Below the pieces are notes generated by a model. That model was given only the letters and a program-made list of their open reading frames with translations. It had not been told where the DNA came from and did no database searches. From Luteibacter sp. OK325 (GTDB taxonomy: Bacteria; Pseudomonadota; Gammaproteobacteria; Xanthomonadales; Rhodanobacteraceae), in NCBI RefSeq assembly GCF_003050935.1, contig NZ_QAOX01000001.1, positions 434,001 to 498,000 of the forward strand: a stretch of DNA of 64,000 nucleotides. Direction: 5' to 3'. Every line of letters starts with the position of its first letter. Position 1 is the stretch's first letter. Below are positions 44,195 to 54,300 of this stretch, piece after piece. The translations under genes and the position numbers were made by a program.

Positions 44195-45413
44195 GGGCGT
44201 CCTCCTTGATCGCGGAAGTCGCCGCCGCCTTCGTCAACGCAGGTGCCGGCGCGGGCGCGGCTGCGGAGGTGGCCCTTGCAGGTGTTGCAACCCCGGGCTT
44301 CGGCATCAGTGCCTTCGCCTGCATATAGAAGCGTTCCTTGCCGGAGGTGGGATCGGTCTGGATGGTGCCCTGGAAGCTGGGTTCGCCAATACTGCGTGCA
44401 CCCTTCAACGCGTCGATGAGCCGCGCGGCCTGTGGGCTCTGGCCCTGGAAGCCGATCTGGCCCGTGGCGTTGAGCGTGAAGCGCTCCAGCCAGGTGTCGT
44501 CGGGCAGGCGATGGGTGAGTTCATCGAGCACTGGAAGGATCGACGGAGACTCACTCTTGCGACGCACGAGGAAGCCGGAGGCTCCCGCACTGTCCATAAG
44601 ACGTTGACGCAGGGCCTTCACCCGCTGTGCGTCGGACTGCATGGCATCGACGTCGGCACGCATGGTCTCGAGCGCGACGTTCCGATTGTGCAGCCATGCG
44701 GCCATGGCGCCAAACAGAAGAAGCACGATGGCCGCGACCAGGGCGAGGTTCAATCGGCGGCGACGATCCACGCGGCGCGGCGCACGCGCAGGCGGCAACA
44801 GATCGACACCGGCCAGTCCGTAGCCCAGGGGCACGTCGACGCGATCGGGGGCAACCCGAAGGGCAGCGAGTTCGTCGAGCAACGGGTCGAGTGAGGCGCG
44901 CGGCGTGGCGGCGAGTTCGGCGACGAAACGCCCTTCCGGGCCGCCTTCTCCGAGCTCGCGCACACCGAAGTGGATGTCTTCCGCGCGGAACGGCGTTTGC
45001 CGGTCGATGTCGTAGCCAACCACCTGGCGCAGGTTGTCGCGCGCGGCGACCGGCAGCACCAGACGACGCCGAAGCACCTGAGCCGCAGGCATGAGCAAGG
45101 CGATGCGGCGGTCTGCGGGGTCGCACTCGCCCAGGGCACGCGCCAGCAGCGCAGCGCGGTGTTCGACGGTGTCGGTGTCGAGGGCTTCCACGATGGACAG
45201 ACTCTCGCCGGCGCGGCGAAGCTGCCAGACGCCCTCGCCACGTTCGAGCGCGTACCAGCGCTCGCCACCGGCGAAGGCCTGACGCCAGCGTACTGGCAAC
45301 AGCGCCGACAACTCGCCACCCCACCAGCGCAGAAAGCCCGGCAGCGCGCTGCCGCGCCAGGCACGGCGCAGGCGGTCGAGCTGAAGCTGGGAGGCATCCT
45401 GCAAAGCGGTCAT
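44175..45413 (-). CDS. gspL: type II secretion protein GspL
   Basis: A 412-residue bitopic protein. The cytoplasmic actin-like part (residues about 40-230; LLMPAAQVLRRRLVLPVAARDNLRQVVGYDIDRQTPF) binds the ATPase GspE. One membrane helix lies near residue 245 (LALVAAIVLLLFGAMAAWL), followed by a PilN-like periplasmic part (LDELTHRLPDDTWLERFTLN). The Ala/Pro-rich tail is longer than usual. Start and stop overlap the neighbouring genes. Confidence 0.92.
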   Translation of the reverse strand: MTALQDASQLQLDRLRRAWRGSALPGFLRWWGGELSALLPVRWRQAFAGGERWYALERGEGVWQLRRAGESLSIVEALDTDTVEHRAALLARALGECDPADRRIALLMPAAQVLRRRLVLPVAARDNLRQVVGYDIDRQTPFRAEDIHFGVRELGEGGPEGRFVAELAATPRASLDPLLDELAALRVAPDRVDVPLGYGLAGVDLLPPARAPRRVDRRRRLNLALVAAIVLLLFGAMAAWLHNRNVALETMRADVDAMQSDAQRVKALRQRLMDSAGASGFLVRRKSESPSILPVLDELTHRLPDDTWLERFTLNATGQIGFQGQSPQAARLIDALKGARSIGEPSFQGTIQTDPTSGKERFYMQAKALMPKPGVATPARATSAAAPAPAPALTKAAATSAIKEDARAHEAR

Positions 45414-46264
45414 TCAACATCTCCTTCGCGCCAACGCAGTATCGCGTAGGGCTGGTTACCGGATCTTATCCCACGTAGTCGGACGGTCGATGTAAGGGAA
45501 CTTCGGGTTCCGTCGTCAAGGATGGCCTCCGCACGTATCGTGTGCGTGACACCATTGCCGCCGGCAACCGACGCGCCGTTGACCTGCCCGCGGGTGGCCA
45601 GGATGGCCTGGGCGCCCGCTTCGCCAAGTCCGGGAATGGATGCCAGCGCAAGTGGCTGCGCATGCTCGGTGTTCGGTCGTTCGCGGCCGGACCAGATCGT
45701 CAGGACGGGCGCGACGGCGGTCCAGATCGCCGGGTCCATGCCGAGCACCATCCGTGCCTCCTCGACCGTGGCAAACGGCCCGTTGCGCGGACCGTAACCG
45801 AGGCCTGCGGCGTCGTACTGGGGCTTTTTGGCGCCATTGGGCGAGGCGGCATCCCCGGGACGGCGCCAGTCCTGGACGGCGGCGGAGAGGCTCTTCGCCT
45901 TGTCGTCGTTGGCGCCGGCCGCCTTGAATAAGCCCGTCAGCACCTGGTCGGAGGCGGCGTTGAGGTCCACCTTGCCATCTTCATCCACCACGGTGATGTT
46001 GACCTTGGCGTCGTCGAACTCGAAGACGTAGGCGCGTCCGTCGGCAATCCAGCGCGCATCGGGATCGGTCGTCTGTAGACCCTCGATGGCGCGGACCATG
46101 CCAGCCTCCGCAGCGTAGTGGGCACGCGTCTGGGCGAACTGGTAGCGCGCCTGCAATCCCTCGGTTCGTGCCAGCGCGGCGAATCCGCCAAGCATGATGG
46201 CCAACAACGTGCAGCCCCACAGGACGATAAGCAGCGCGACACCGCGGTTGCGTTCACGATTCAT
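45410..46264 (-). CDS. gspK: type II secretion minor pseudopilin GspK
   Basis: A 284-residue large pseudopilin. The N-terminus NRGVALLIVLWGCTLLAIML is a pseudopilin helix without Glu at position 5, as is normal for GspK. The globular part includes VVDEDGKVDLNAAS and helix-hairpin-helix-like LASIPGLGEAGAQAIL. It caps the pseudopilus with GspI and GspJ. It is cotranscribed, with 4-base overlaps on both sides. Confidence 0.93.
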   Translation of the reverse strand: MNRERNRGVALLIVLWGCTLLAIMLGGFAALARTEGLQARYQFAQTRAHYAAEAGMVRAIEGLQTTDPDARWIADGRAYVFEFDDAKVNITVVDEDGKVDLNAASDQVLTGLFKAAGANDDKAKSLSAAVQDWRRPGDAASPNGAKKPQYDAAGLGYGPRNGPFATVEEARMVLGMDPAIWTAVAPVLTIWSGRERPNTEHAQPLALASIPGLGEAGAQAILATRGQVNGASVAGGNGVTHTIRAEAILDDGTRSSLTSTVRLRGIRSGNQPYAILRWREGDVE

Positions 46265-46926
46265 CGAATCACCGGCCCGCGCGCACCACGCGTCAGCGAA
46301 AGGCCATTGCGCGATGCCGACGCATCGATGCGGATAGGTGCGACCAGTGTCGGGAAGGCCACGTTGCCGCCGACGTCGAGCTCGATACGGACCAGCGAGG
46401 GCGTACGCCGCCCATCGTCCCAGCTTTCCTGCCAGTCGCCAGGGCGGTTCTGGTCGTCCATGCCGCGATAGGAGATCGAGCCCTTGCGAATGCCGCGAAG
46501 AAGGACCTCGGGCTCGCCGATCGGCTGCGGCGCGCCGCCATCCGGGGGCAGCATCGCAAGCGTCACTTCGAGGCGATAGCCCTGACGGCCATCGTCGACC
46601 AGCGAGACTGTCTGCAATTGCGGGCCGAGTTTCGACAGGTAACCCGGCATCGGGGCGACATAACGCAGCGTGCGCGAGGTACCGGAGAACACGATGGGAT
46701 CGCCGTCATCGGTCTGGTCGAAAGGGACGGCCAGCGCCTGCGCAAGCTCGCTGCGAAGGAAGCTCTGTGCGGAACGGATCTCGTCCATGCGCTCGATAGC
46801 CTGGTCGCCGCTACGCACGATACGCGAAGCCGTACTGATGCCCGAGTAGACCCCGAGCAACACGATGGTCAGCAACGCCAGCGCCGCGAGCACTTCCAAC
46901 AGGCTGAAGCCACGCGTGCGTCTCAT
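46261..46926 (-). CDS. gspJ: type II secretion minor pseudopilin GspJ
   Basis: A 221-residue pseudopilin with a prepilin peptidase site and methylated helix (RGFSLLEVLAALALLTIVLL; Glu at position 5 of the mature protein). The rest matches the GspJ beta domain (QSFLRSELAQALAVPFD; LLRGIRKGSISYRGMDDQ). It is part of the pseudopilus tip complex. The start overlaps gspI. Confidence 0.92.
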   Translation of the reverse strand: MRRTRGFSLLEVLAALALLTIVLLGVYSGISTASRIVRSGDQAIERMDEIRSAQSFLRSELAQALAVPFDQTDDGDPIVFSGTSRTLRYVAPMPGYLSKLGPQLQTVSLVDDGRQGYRLEVTLAMLPPDGGAPQPIGEPEVLLRGIRKGSISYRGMDDQNRPGDWQESWDDGRRTPSLVRIELDVGGNVAFPTLVAPIRIDASASRNGLSLTRGARGPVIR

Positions 46927-47342
46927 GGCGAGCCGTCCGTGTTCGCGCCACCCATGCGAAGGGTAGAGAACCGCGCGTGCCGCTCGTTATCGGCCACACC
47001 CCATGTCACGTCCAGATCCAGTCGATACACGCGGCTGGCGGTGGCGCCATCTGCCGCCGGCTTCACATCGGGGGTGACATAGCGGGTAACGTTCATGTGC
47101 CAGCGGTACGTGTCGTCGAAGCGACCTTCGCTGTCGCCTTCGCGCAATGGCTCCATGACGAACGCGCCGTCGAGCAGCGTACGTGCGCGCAGCGCCGCCT
47201 GGGTGCGTTCGTTGGCCCGCGCCGTGAGGCTCATCGAACTACCCGCAACCTGCATGAGCGCCGCGAAGGCGATCGCCAGGATGGCGATGGCGGCGATGAT
47301 CTCGAGCAGGCTGAAACCGCGCTGGCGACCGGGATACCTCAC
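46923..47342 (-). CDS. gspI: type II secretion minor pseudopilin GspI
   Basis: A 139-residue pseudopilin starting at a GTG that overlaps the gspH stop (GTGA). The short leader ends at QRG, followed by FSLLEIIAAIAILAIAFAAL with Glu5. The longer open frame to 47396 places an implausible leader before the peptidase site. It initiates the tip complex with GspJ and GspK. Confidence 0.88.
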   Translation of the reverse strand: MRYPGRQRGFSLLEIIAAIAILAIAFAALMQVAGSSMSLTARANERTQAALRARTLLDGAFVMEPLREGDSEGRFDDTYRWHMNVTRYVTPDVKPAADGATASRVYRLDLDVTWGVADNERHARFSTLRMGGANTDGSP

Positions 47343-47779
47343 TTCGAATCCACCACGCTGACCGCGCCGGTGAGCCACGCGACGTTGACGTGCCATTCGC
47401 GCTGCCCGCGCGTCAGCGTGACGCGGCCGCCTGTCGAGCTGCCGTCGGGGAAGAAACGGATGCGCCCGGTGGTCGCGTTCGCCTGGTCCTCGCGGGCACT
47501 GGTGATCGAGACACGCATATCCTTGGGCAGGGTGACCAGGGATTTTCCCGGCGGCTTATACGTCGACGCCGACGTGTCCACCTCGAGTGCCAGGCTTTCG
47601 CCCTTCACGATGGCTTGCGCGCGCGTCCAGCGTAACGCGGCAGCGAGCTCGCCACTGGCCGCATTCACGCGTGCGCTGGCGAGCCCCTGGGTGATGGGAA
47701 TCGAGACCGCCGCCGCGGCGATCGCAATGAGCAGGATCACGGCCAGCATTTCAAACAGCGTAAATCCGCGCGTATGCAT
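47339..47779 (-). CDS. gspH: type II secretion minor pseudopilin GspH
   Basis: A 146-residue pseudopilin: MHTRG leader, then FTLFEMLAVILLIAIAAAAV with Glu5, and a GspH-type domain (ARVNAASGELAAALRWTRAQAIVKGE; RIRFFPDGSSTGGRVTL). It joins the tip complex to the GspG shaft. The start at 47779 is the only one compatible with a short prepilin leader. Confidence 0.9.
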   Translation of the reverse strand: MHTRGFTLFEMLAVILLIAIAAAAVSIPITQGLASARVNAASGELAAALRWTRAQAIVKGESLALEVDTSASTYKPPGKSLVTLPKDMRVSITSAREDQANATTGRIRFFPDGSSTGGRVTLTRGQREWHVNVAWLTGAVSVVDSK

Positions 47780-47795
47780 GGCCGTGCCGGGTCGC

Positions 47796-48221
47796 TTACT
47801 GCCAGTTGCCGTAGTCGGCGGAATAACCGTCACCGCCGGACTTGCCATCCTGCCCGTAGAACACGAGGTCGAAGCTGCCGTGTTCGCCCGGGTAGCGATA
47901 GCCGAACGGATGGCCCCACGGATCCTTAAGGTCAGACTCCTTCGCGTACGGGCCCTGCCAGTTCTGCGCATCGGCGGGCTTGGCAACCAGGTCGCCGAGG
48001 TCGTGCGGCGGCGCACCGTTATCGAGCGCGTAGTTTTCGACCTTCTGGCCCAGGGTGACGACCTGGGCCTTGCCCGCGCCGTACTTACCCTTGTCGACGT
48101 TCTTGCCGACCTGGGTCACCACGATGGCGCCGATGATGCCGATCAGGACGATGACGGCGAGCATTTCGAGCAGCGTGAAGCCGCGGGAGAGGCGGGGTCG
48201 AAGCGTACGTGTCGCGCGCAT
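47796..48221 (-). CDS. gspG: type II secretion major pseudopilin GspG
   Basis: A 141-residue major pseudopilin: leader ending LSRG, then FTLLEMLAVIVLIGIIGAIV with Glu5. The C-terminal part has the calcium-loop region typical of GspG (KDPWGHPFGYRYPGEHGSFDL; GQDGKSGGDGYSADYGNWQ). It forms the pseudopilus shaft pushed by GspE and GspF. Confidence 0.96.
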   Translation of the reverse strand: MRATRTLRPRLSRGFTLLEMLAVIVLIGIIGAIVVTQVGKNVDKGKYGAGKAQVVTLGQKVENYALDNGAPPHDLGDLVAKPADAQNWQGPYAKESDLKDPWGHPFGYRYPGEHGSFDLVFYGQDGKSGGDGYSADYGNWQ

Positions 48222-48247
48222 GGCAGAGCTCCTTGGAACGAATACGG

Positions 48248-49465
48248 TCAGTTGATGTTGCTGGTGAGACTGAGCAGGGGTAGCAGGATAGCCGCCATGA
48301 TGAAGGCGACCATCACGGTCATGACAATGGTCAGAGCCGGCACGAGCGCCGCCAGCAGGCGGTCGATGGCGCGCTTGGCTTCGATGTCGAAGGTATCGGC
48401 CACCTTGAGCAGCATGCTGTCGAGGGCGCCGGCTTCCTCGCCGACCTGGATCATTTGCAGCGCGAGACGCGGAAAGCGTTCCGTCTGGGCAAGGGAACTA
48501 CCGAGGCCGGCGCCACCTTTGACGCGTTCGGCAGCCTGCTCCAGCGCAAGGTCGAGCGCGCGGTTGCCGGTGACCTGACGGGCAATGGCCAGTGATGAAA
48601 GCAGGGGCACGCCGTTCTTCAACAACGTGCCCAGCGTCCGCGCGATGCGCGCCGTCTCCACCTTGAGCAACAGCGGCCCCGAGACCCGCATCGTGAGCAG
48701 GCGCGCGTGGAAGGCAAGCTTCGCTTCGGGATCGCGAAGTCGAAGACGCACGAAAACACCAAGAATGAAGATCACCAGGCCAAGCGCCCACCACCAGTCG
48801 CTGATCACCGTACCCAGGGCGAGCACCACCTTGGTAATGAGCGGGATCGGCACCTGCATGTCGGCGAAGATCGGCACGAACTGCGGCACTACATAGGCCA
48901 GCAAGAGCACCAGCGAACCAAGCACGCCGACCATCAGGAAGGCGGGATAGATCAGCGCATTGATGATGCTGCCGCGCAGGGCCTGCGCACGCTCGAGATA
49001 ATCCGCCAGGCGGCGCAGCGTCTCGTCGAGCGAACCACCGGCTTCGCCAGCGCGCACGAGGCTGACGTAGAGGCGCGGAAAGACACCGTTCTCTTCATCG
49101 AGCGCCGTAGAAAGTGTGGTGCCGCCACGGACACGGTCGCGCACACGTTCGACGAGGTTCTTCGCCTTCTCGCCCTCCGGGAGGTCGAGAAGGATGCCGA
49201 GGGCGCGGTCCAGCGGCTGGCCCGCGCTGAGCAGGGTAGCCAGCTGGTGCGTGAACTGGGCGAGCTGATCGCCGGTGAAGACACCCTTGCGAAACAACGC
49301 GGCGAAACCGCCACCGCTGGCCGCACCCTCGGCGGGCGCAGCCTCCAGTGGCGTGTGGCCCTGGTCCTGCAGGCGCGCGACCACGTCTTCCACCGACGCG
49401 GCTTCCATCCTGCCGGTGAGCGCTTCGCCCGCGGCGCTGATAGCTCGATAACGGAACTGGCTCAT
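48248..49465 (-). CDS. gspF: type II secretion inner-membrane platform protein GspF
   Basis: A 405-residue polytopic protein with two homologous T2SSF domains (about residues 70-195 and 275-400; QLAHQ-type FTHQLATLLSAGQPLDRAL and ARTLGTLLKNGVPLLSSLAI) and three to four membrane segments. It couples GspE ATPase motion to pseudopilin assembly. It lies 8 bases after gspE. Confidence 0.95.
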   Translation of the reverse strand: MSQFRYRAISAAGEALTGRMEAASVEDVVARLQDQGHTPLEAAPAEGAASGGGFAALFRKGVFTGDQLAQFTHQLATLLSAGQPLDRALGILLDLPEGEKAKNLVERVRDRVRGGTTLSTALDEENGVFPRLYVSLVRAGEAGGSLDETLRRLADYLERAQALRGSIINALIYPAFLMVGVLGSLVLLLAYVVPQFVPIFADMQVPIPLITKVVLALGTVISDWWWALGLVIFILGVFVRLRLRDPEAKLAFHARLLTMRVSGPLLLKVETARIARTLGTLLKNGVPLLSSLAIARQVTGNRALDLALEQAAERVKGGAGLGSSLAQTERFPRLALQMIQVGEEAGALDSMLLKVADTFDIEAKRAIDRLLAALVPALTIVMTVMVAFIMAAILLPLLSLTSNIN

Positions 49466-49473
49466 GGGAGGGC

Positions 49474-51198
49474 CTACGATTCCTGGGTGACGCGAAGGAC
49501 TTCTTCGATCGTGGTGACGCCGGCCACGGCCTTGGCCAGGCCGTCTTCATACATCGTGCGCATGCCCTCGGCCCGCGCCTGGCGTTCGATTTCGCCGGCA
49601 TCGGAACGCTGCATGACCAGACGACGCAGCGGATCGCTCATCACCAGGAACTCCATGATGGCGCGACGGCCGCGGTAGCCGGTCGGGTTGGTCGCGCTGG
49701 TCCCGGGCTTCCACAGGCGGATCGGCCGCTCGTCGGTGTACTTATGCAGATCGAACTGCTCGATGACCTCGGGCAGGGCTTCGTACGGGATCGCCGTTTC
49801 CGGATCCAGCCGGCGCACGAGTCGCTGCGCGAGGATGCCGTTCACCGTCGAGCCGAGCAGGTAGTCTTCCACGCCCATGTCCAACAGGCGCGTGATGCCG
49901 CCGGATGCACTATTGGTGTGCAGCGTGGACAGGACCAGATGTCCCGTAAGCGCGGATTGAATGGCAATGCGGCAGGTTTCGAGATCGCGCATTTCGCCGA
50001 TCATGATGACGTCCGGATCCTGGCGGACGATGGAACGAAGCGCCCCCGTGAAGTCCAGGCCGATCTGTGGCTTGACCTGGATCTGGTTGATGCCTTCGAT
50101 CTGGTATTCGACCGGATCTTCCACCGTGATGATCTTCACGTCGGGCGTGTTGATCTGCGCCAGTGCGGTATACAGCGTCGTCGTCTTGCCCGAGCCAGTC
50201 GGTCCGGTCACCAGCAGGATGCCGTGCGGCCGGTCGAGCACCTCGACGAAGCGGTCGCGGAAGTTATCAGTAAAGCCCAGCGAGGCGAAATCGAAGATGA
50301 TCGATTCGCGGTCGAGGATACGCATGACCACCGACTCGCCGAAGCTCGTCGGCACGGTGGACACGCGCAGGTCCAGCTCCTTGCCTTGAACGCGCAACTG
50401 AATGCGGCCGTCCTGGGGCAGGCGCCGCTCCGCGATGTTGAGCCGCGCCATGATCTTCACGCGCGAGATGACCGCCGCGGTGGAACTCGACGGTGGCGCT
50501 TCCACTTCATGCAGCACGCCATCGATGCGATAGCGCACCTTGAGGTGGTTCTCAAACGGTTCGATGTGAACGTCCGACGCACGCTGTTCCACGGCACGCT
50601 GGAGAATGAGGTTGACCAGGCGGATGACCGGCGCCTCGGAAGCGAGATCACGCAGGTGCTCGACGTCATCCTCTTCGGTGGCATTGCCGTCCAGGCTTTC
50701 AACGATGCTGCCCATGGCGGAACGGCCCTGGCCATAGTAGCGCTCGATGAGCCCGTCGATTTCCGACCGCAACCCTACGCGCAGGGGCAGGTCGCGACCG
50801 GTGGCGAGCCGGACCGCTTGCAACGGGTAGGGATCGGCCGGGTCGGCGACGAGGAGCGCCAGGCCGTCTTCGCCTTCGCGCACGGGAATGACGTGGTACT
50901 GCTTGAGGAAACGAACCGACAGCTCGATATCGGCCGGGGGCAGGTCGGGGGCGTCTTTGGCGGACAGCAGGTTGAGGCCGAGCAGTTCGGCCCAGGCATC
51001 GGCCAGGTCGCGCTCGGAAACCAGGCCAAGGCGGGCCATCAGCGAGGTAAGGGTACCCTCCGGCGTCTCGTCATGCAGGCGCCGGGCCCGAACGAGGTCA
51101 GTGTCCTTAAGGCGGCCATGCGCCACCAGGTGCGCACAGACCTGAGCTTCTCCCGGTTCCCCGGTCAGCATATCCCTATGCTCAGTCATCGCAGACAT
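49474..51198 (-). CDS. gspE: type II secretion ATPase GspE, lacking the tetracysteine motif
   Basis: A 574-residue cytoplasmic ATPase. The N-terminal T2SSE_N domain is followed by Walker A (TGPTGSGKTTTLYTAL), the Asp box (TVEDPVEY) and Walker B (DPDVIMIGEMRD). In most GspE proteins the C-terminal domain has two CxxC pairs that bind zinc. Here the corresponding stretch (RLVRRLDPETAIPYEALPE to SATNPTGYRGRRAIMEF) has no cysteine. GAGGAAGG precedes the ATG. It is the first gene of the operon, so its 196-base upstream gap should hold the promoter. Confidence 0.95.
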   Translation of the reverse strand: MSAMTEHRDMLTGEPGEAQVCAHLVAHGRLKDTDLVRARRLHDETPEGTLTSLMARLGLVSERDLADAWAELLGLNLLSAKDAPDLPPADIELSVRFLKQYHVIPVREGEDGLALLVADPADPYPLQAVRLATGRDLPLRVGLRSEIDGLIERYYGQGRSAMGSIVESLDGNATEEDDVEHLRDLASEAPVIRLVNLILQRAVEQRASDVHIEPFENHLKVRYRIDGVLHEVEAPPSSSTAAVISRVKIMARLNIAERRLPQDGRIQLRVQGKELDLRVSTVPTSFGESVVMRILDRESIIFDFASLGFTDNFRDRFVEVLDRPHGILLVTGPTGSGKTTTLYTALAQINTPDVKIITVEDPVEYQIEGINQIQVKPQIGLDFTGALRSIVRQDPDVIMIGEMRDLETCRIAIQSALTGHLVLSTLHTNSASGGITRLLDMGVEDYLLGSTVNGILAQRLVRRLDPETAIPYEALPEVIEQFDLHKYTDERPIRLWKPGTSATNPTGYRGRRAIMEFLVMSDPLRRLVMQRSDAGEIERQARAEGMRTMYEDGLAKAVAGVTTIEEVLRVTQES

Positions 51199-51327
51199 GC
51201 CTTCCTCACGGTCCGTTAAAGCGGTCTATCCACGCGATCGTTCCTGACCGCGCGGGCCGCTATTGGTAGCACATACCGTGCGTCGACGGCGACCGTGAAT
51301 CCCATGTTCCGCGACGTGGCGCAACAA

Positions 51328-51356
51328 GCGGAAGCCGGCGTCACCGCCGGCTTCCG
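51328..51356 (-). terminator. putative terminator of the adhesin gene
   Basis: GCGGAAGCCGGCG and CGCCGGCTTCCGC form a 13-bp stem with a 3-base loop about 40 bases downstream of the adhesin stop codon. On the minus strand it is followed by TTGTTG, a weak T tract. Confidence 0.65.
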
Positions 51357-51394
51357 CGCCCTCCGGGCTTACTCGTAGGATTTCGCCGGGCTGA

Positions 51395-54300
51395 TTACCA
51401 GCCTATGCCTACGCCTACACCTCCGGAAGTCTCACCGCCGCTGATCGCGGCACCGAAAGTGAGAGTGGCCTTGGGACTGAGGCTGCGCGAGTAGCCAACC
51501 GACATCGCTCCTTGCCCCTTATACCCGCCGACGCCCACGCCAAGCCGGTTGTCGCCGTTGACGCCCTGGGTACTGAAGGCCATCTGCGACATCGCCGCGC
51601 CCATGGCGCCTACCTTGTTCAGGCGGTCGTTGAGGTCGTTGAAGCGATGGTCGACCTGGCTCTTGTACTGATCGAAGGCCCCGCCGCTCACCACGTCGCC
51701 GAACTTCTGGTCGGTGTACTGCTTGGCGCTGTTCAGGGTCGCTGCATCGCCCTGATCCGCGTAGGACTTCGCGGTAGCCACGGCCTGATCCACCTGGCCG
51801 ACATTGGCCCCATCCGTGGCCGCCGTGCCAGCGGCAACGTTGGTAATACGCCGTTCGGCGCCCACCGCACCCACCGAGACCGTGTTGGCCTGGTCGGCGA
51901 CCGAACCGGCGCCGAGGGCGACGCTGTTGGTCGCCGCCGCCGTCACCGTCGCTCCGTTACCAACTGCCGTACCGTTGTCGGCCCCCACGCTGGCGTTGTT
52001 GCCCACCGCGATGTCTGTCGGGTCTTTGGCGTAACTCCCCGTGCCTATGGCGATGCCATTGCCCGTCCCCGGGACGACGGCCTGCGCCGCCACTGGCGCC
52101 GCTGCCGCGACCGGCGCGGCAGGTGCCGCGGCAGCCTGTGTGACAGGCGGTGTGACCGCTGCCGCCATCACGCCCTGTGTGGTCACCGACTCAGGAGCCG
52201 CGGCGACCGCATTGCGGCGGATCGGCGTCGTCCCCGTTCCGGTCCCACCGGCCGACTTAGATTCCAGGGTGCCGACGCGGCTGTTCAGCGAGGTCAGGGC
52301 GCCATCCAGCGCACCGACCGCGTCACCGACCGTACCGTACGAGCCGCCTTGCACCCGGTAGACCGGGCCAACGAAGCCGTTGGCGCCCATCGTCGCGCCA
52401 CCGCCCAGGGCCATCGCCATGGCGTTTCCTGCCACGTTCGAGGTACCCGAGAACGCACTGGAGAGTGCGGTGTTCAACTGGCCGAGGTTTACCGCGTCGT
52501 TGGTCTGTGTGCCGGATGCCACGTTGGTGATCTGACGGTTGTTGCCCGCGCTGCCCACCGACACCGTGTTAGCACGCGTCGCCAGCGAGCCGTTGCCGAG
52601 CGCGACCGAATTGACGCCCAGGGCCCTGGCGCTGTCGCCGATGGCCGTGGCTCCCGCCGCGCCGGCGTTGGCCGAGGCGCCGATCGCTGTCGACGAGGTC
52701 TTGCTCGCCGTGGCGAAGGCACCGTTGGCGGTGGACAGGTCTCCACTGGCGCTACTTCCCGCCCCGGTCGCGATGGCCAGGTCGCCCGTGGCACTCGCAT
52801 CGTCCGAGCCGTCGGCAGCCCCGGTTGCCGACACGTAGTGCCTCGCGCTGCTCACGCTATCGGAGAGGTCGTTCAACTGCTGGACGTTGGTAGCGTCGGT
52901 GCCCTGTACGCCTGCCGCGACATTGGTGATCTGCCGTTCGCTGCCGCGGTCGCCCACCGACACCGTATTGGCGCGGGTGGCAAGCGAGTTCGAACCCAGC
53001 GCGACGCTGTTCGCGGCATCGCGTTGCACGGTGCTGTTGGCGCCGACGGCGACCCCGCCCGCGCCGATCGCGGTCGAGAAATCGCCCACTGCAACGCTGC
53101 TGGCACCGGATGCCCAGCTGTTGATTCCCAGCGCGGTAGCGTTTCCACCCTGCGCATAGGCGAAGTAACCCAGCGCCGTGCTACCGACACCTTCGGCAGC
53201 GGCGACGCCACCGAGCGCCGTGGCGTAATCCGCCGTGGCCTGCGCACCCGCACCGAACGCGGCGGCACTGTCGCCGGTCGCACCGGTATAGATGAGGCCC
53301 ACGCCCGGCAGGTTGCTCGGCCCACCGACGGCCACCGAGCCCGCGCCCGATGCCGTTGTCGACGTGCCTACCGCCGTGGAGTAGTCGCCGGTCGCATTGG
53401 CGACGGCACCCAATGCCGTGGACTGTGCACCACTGGCGAAGGAGCCCACGCCGACCGACGTCGCCGCGAAGCCGCCCGCCTGGGAGCTCGCGCCGACCGC
53501 CGTACCACCGACGCCCGCGCTGGTCGCGCCGGTGTCGACGGGGTTGCCGCTGCCGTCCGAGATAAGAGGATTGCCGTCCTCATCGACGGCGTTGCCACCA
53601 ACCGCGACACTGCCGGCACCCGTCGCCTGTGCACCTGCACCAAAGGCGGCGCTGTTCTGTCCACTGGCGGTGCTGCCGTACCCATTCGCCGTGGCGAATT
53701 GGTTCACCGCATTCGCGCCCGCACCCGTCGCCGTCGCACCCGTGCCCGACGCGAAAGCACCCGAGCCTGCGGCCGTGGCCAAATCACCCACCGCCTGCGC
53801 ATCGTCGCTACCGTCGCTGAGGCCATTCGCCTTGAAATAGTGACTGGCATCGCTGACGCCACCGGCGACCGCATCGAGCTGGCCCTTGTTCACCGCATCG
53901 GTGGTTTCGGTACCCGCGGCAACGTTGGTGATCTGGCGCTCGCTCCCCGCGCTGCCTACTGAGACGGTGTTCGCACGGTCAGCCAACGAACTGGCACCGA
54001 GCGCGACCGAATTGGCTGCCGCCGCGTAGGACGACTCGCCGATGGCCGTGCTACTCGCGCCGTCGGCCCAGCTGTTCCAGCCCAGCGCCGTGGCGTAGTC
54101 GTTCGTCGCCCAGGCTCCCGCACCGAATGCAGACGCACCGACGCCGGTCGCCTGGGCGGGAATGAAGCCGAAGAAGGTGCTGCCACCCACCGCGACACTT
54201 TCATCACCCGTCGCTTGCGCGCTTTCGCCAACCGAGACACTACTCGCTCCCGTCGCTGCGCTTTGCGTACCGACAGCCGTCGAAAGATCTCCCGTGGCAT

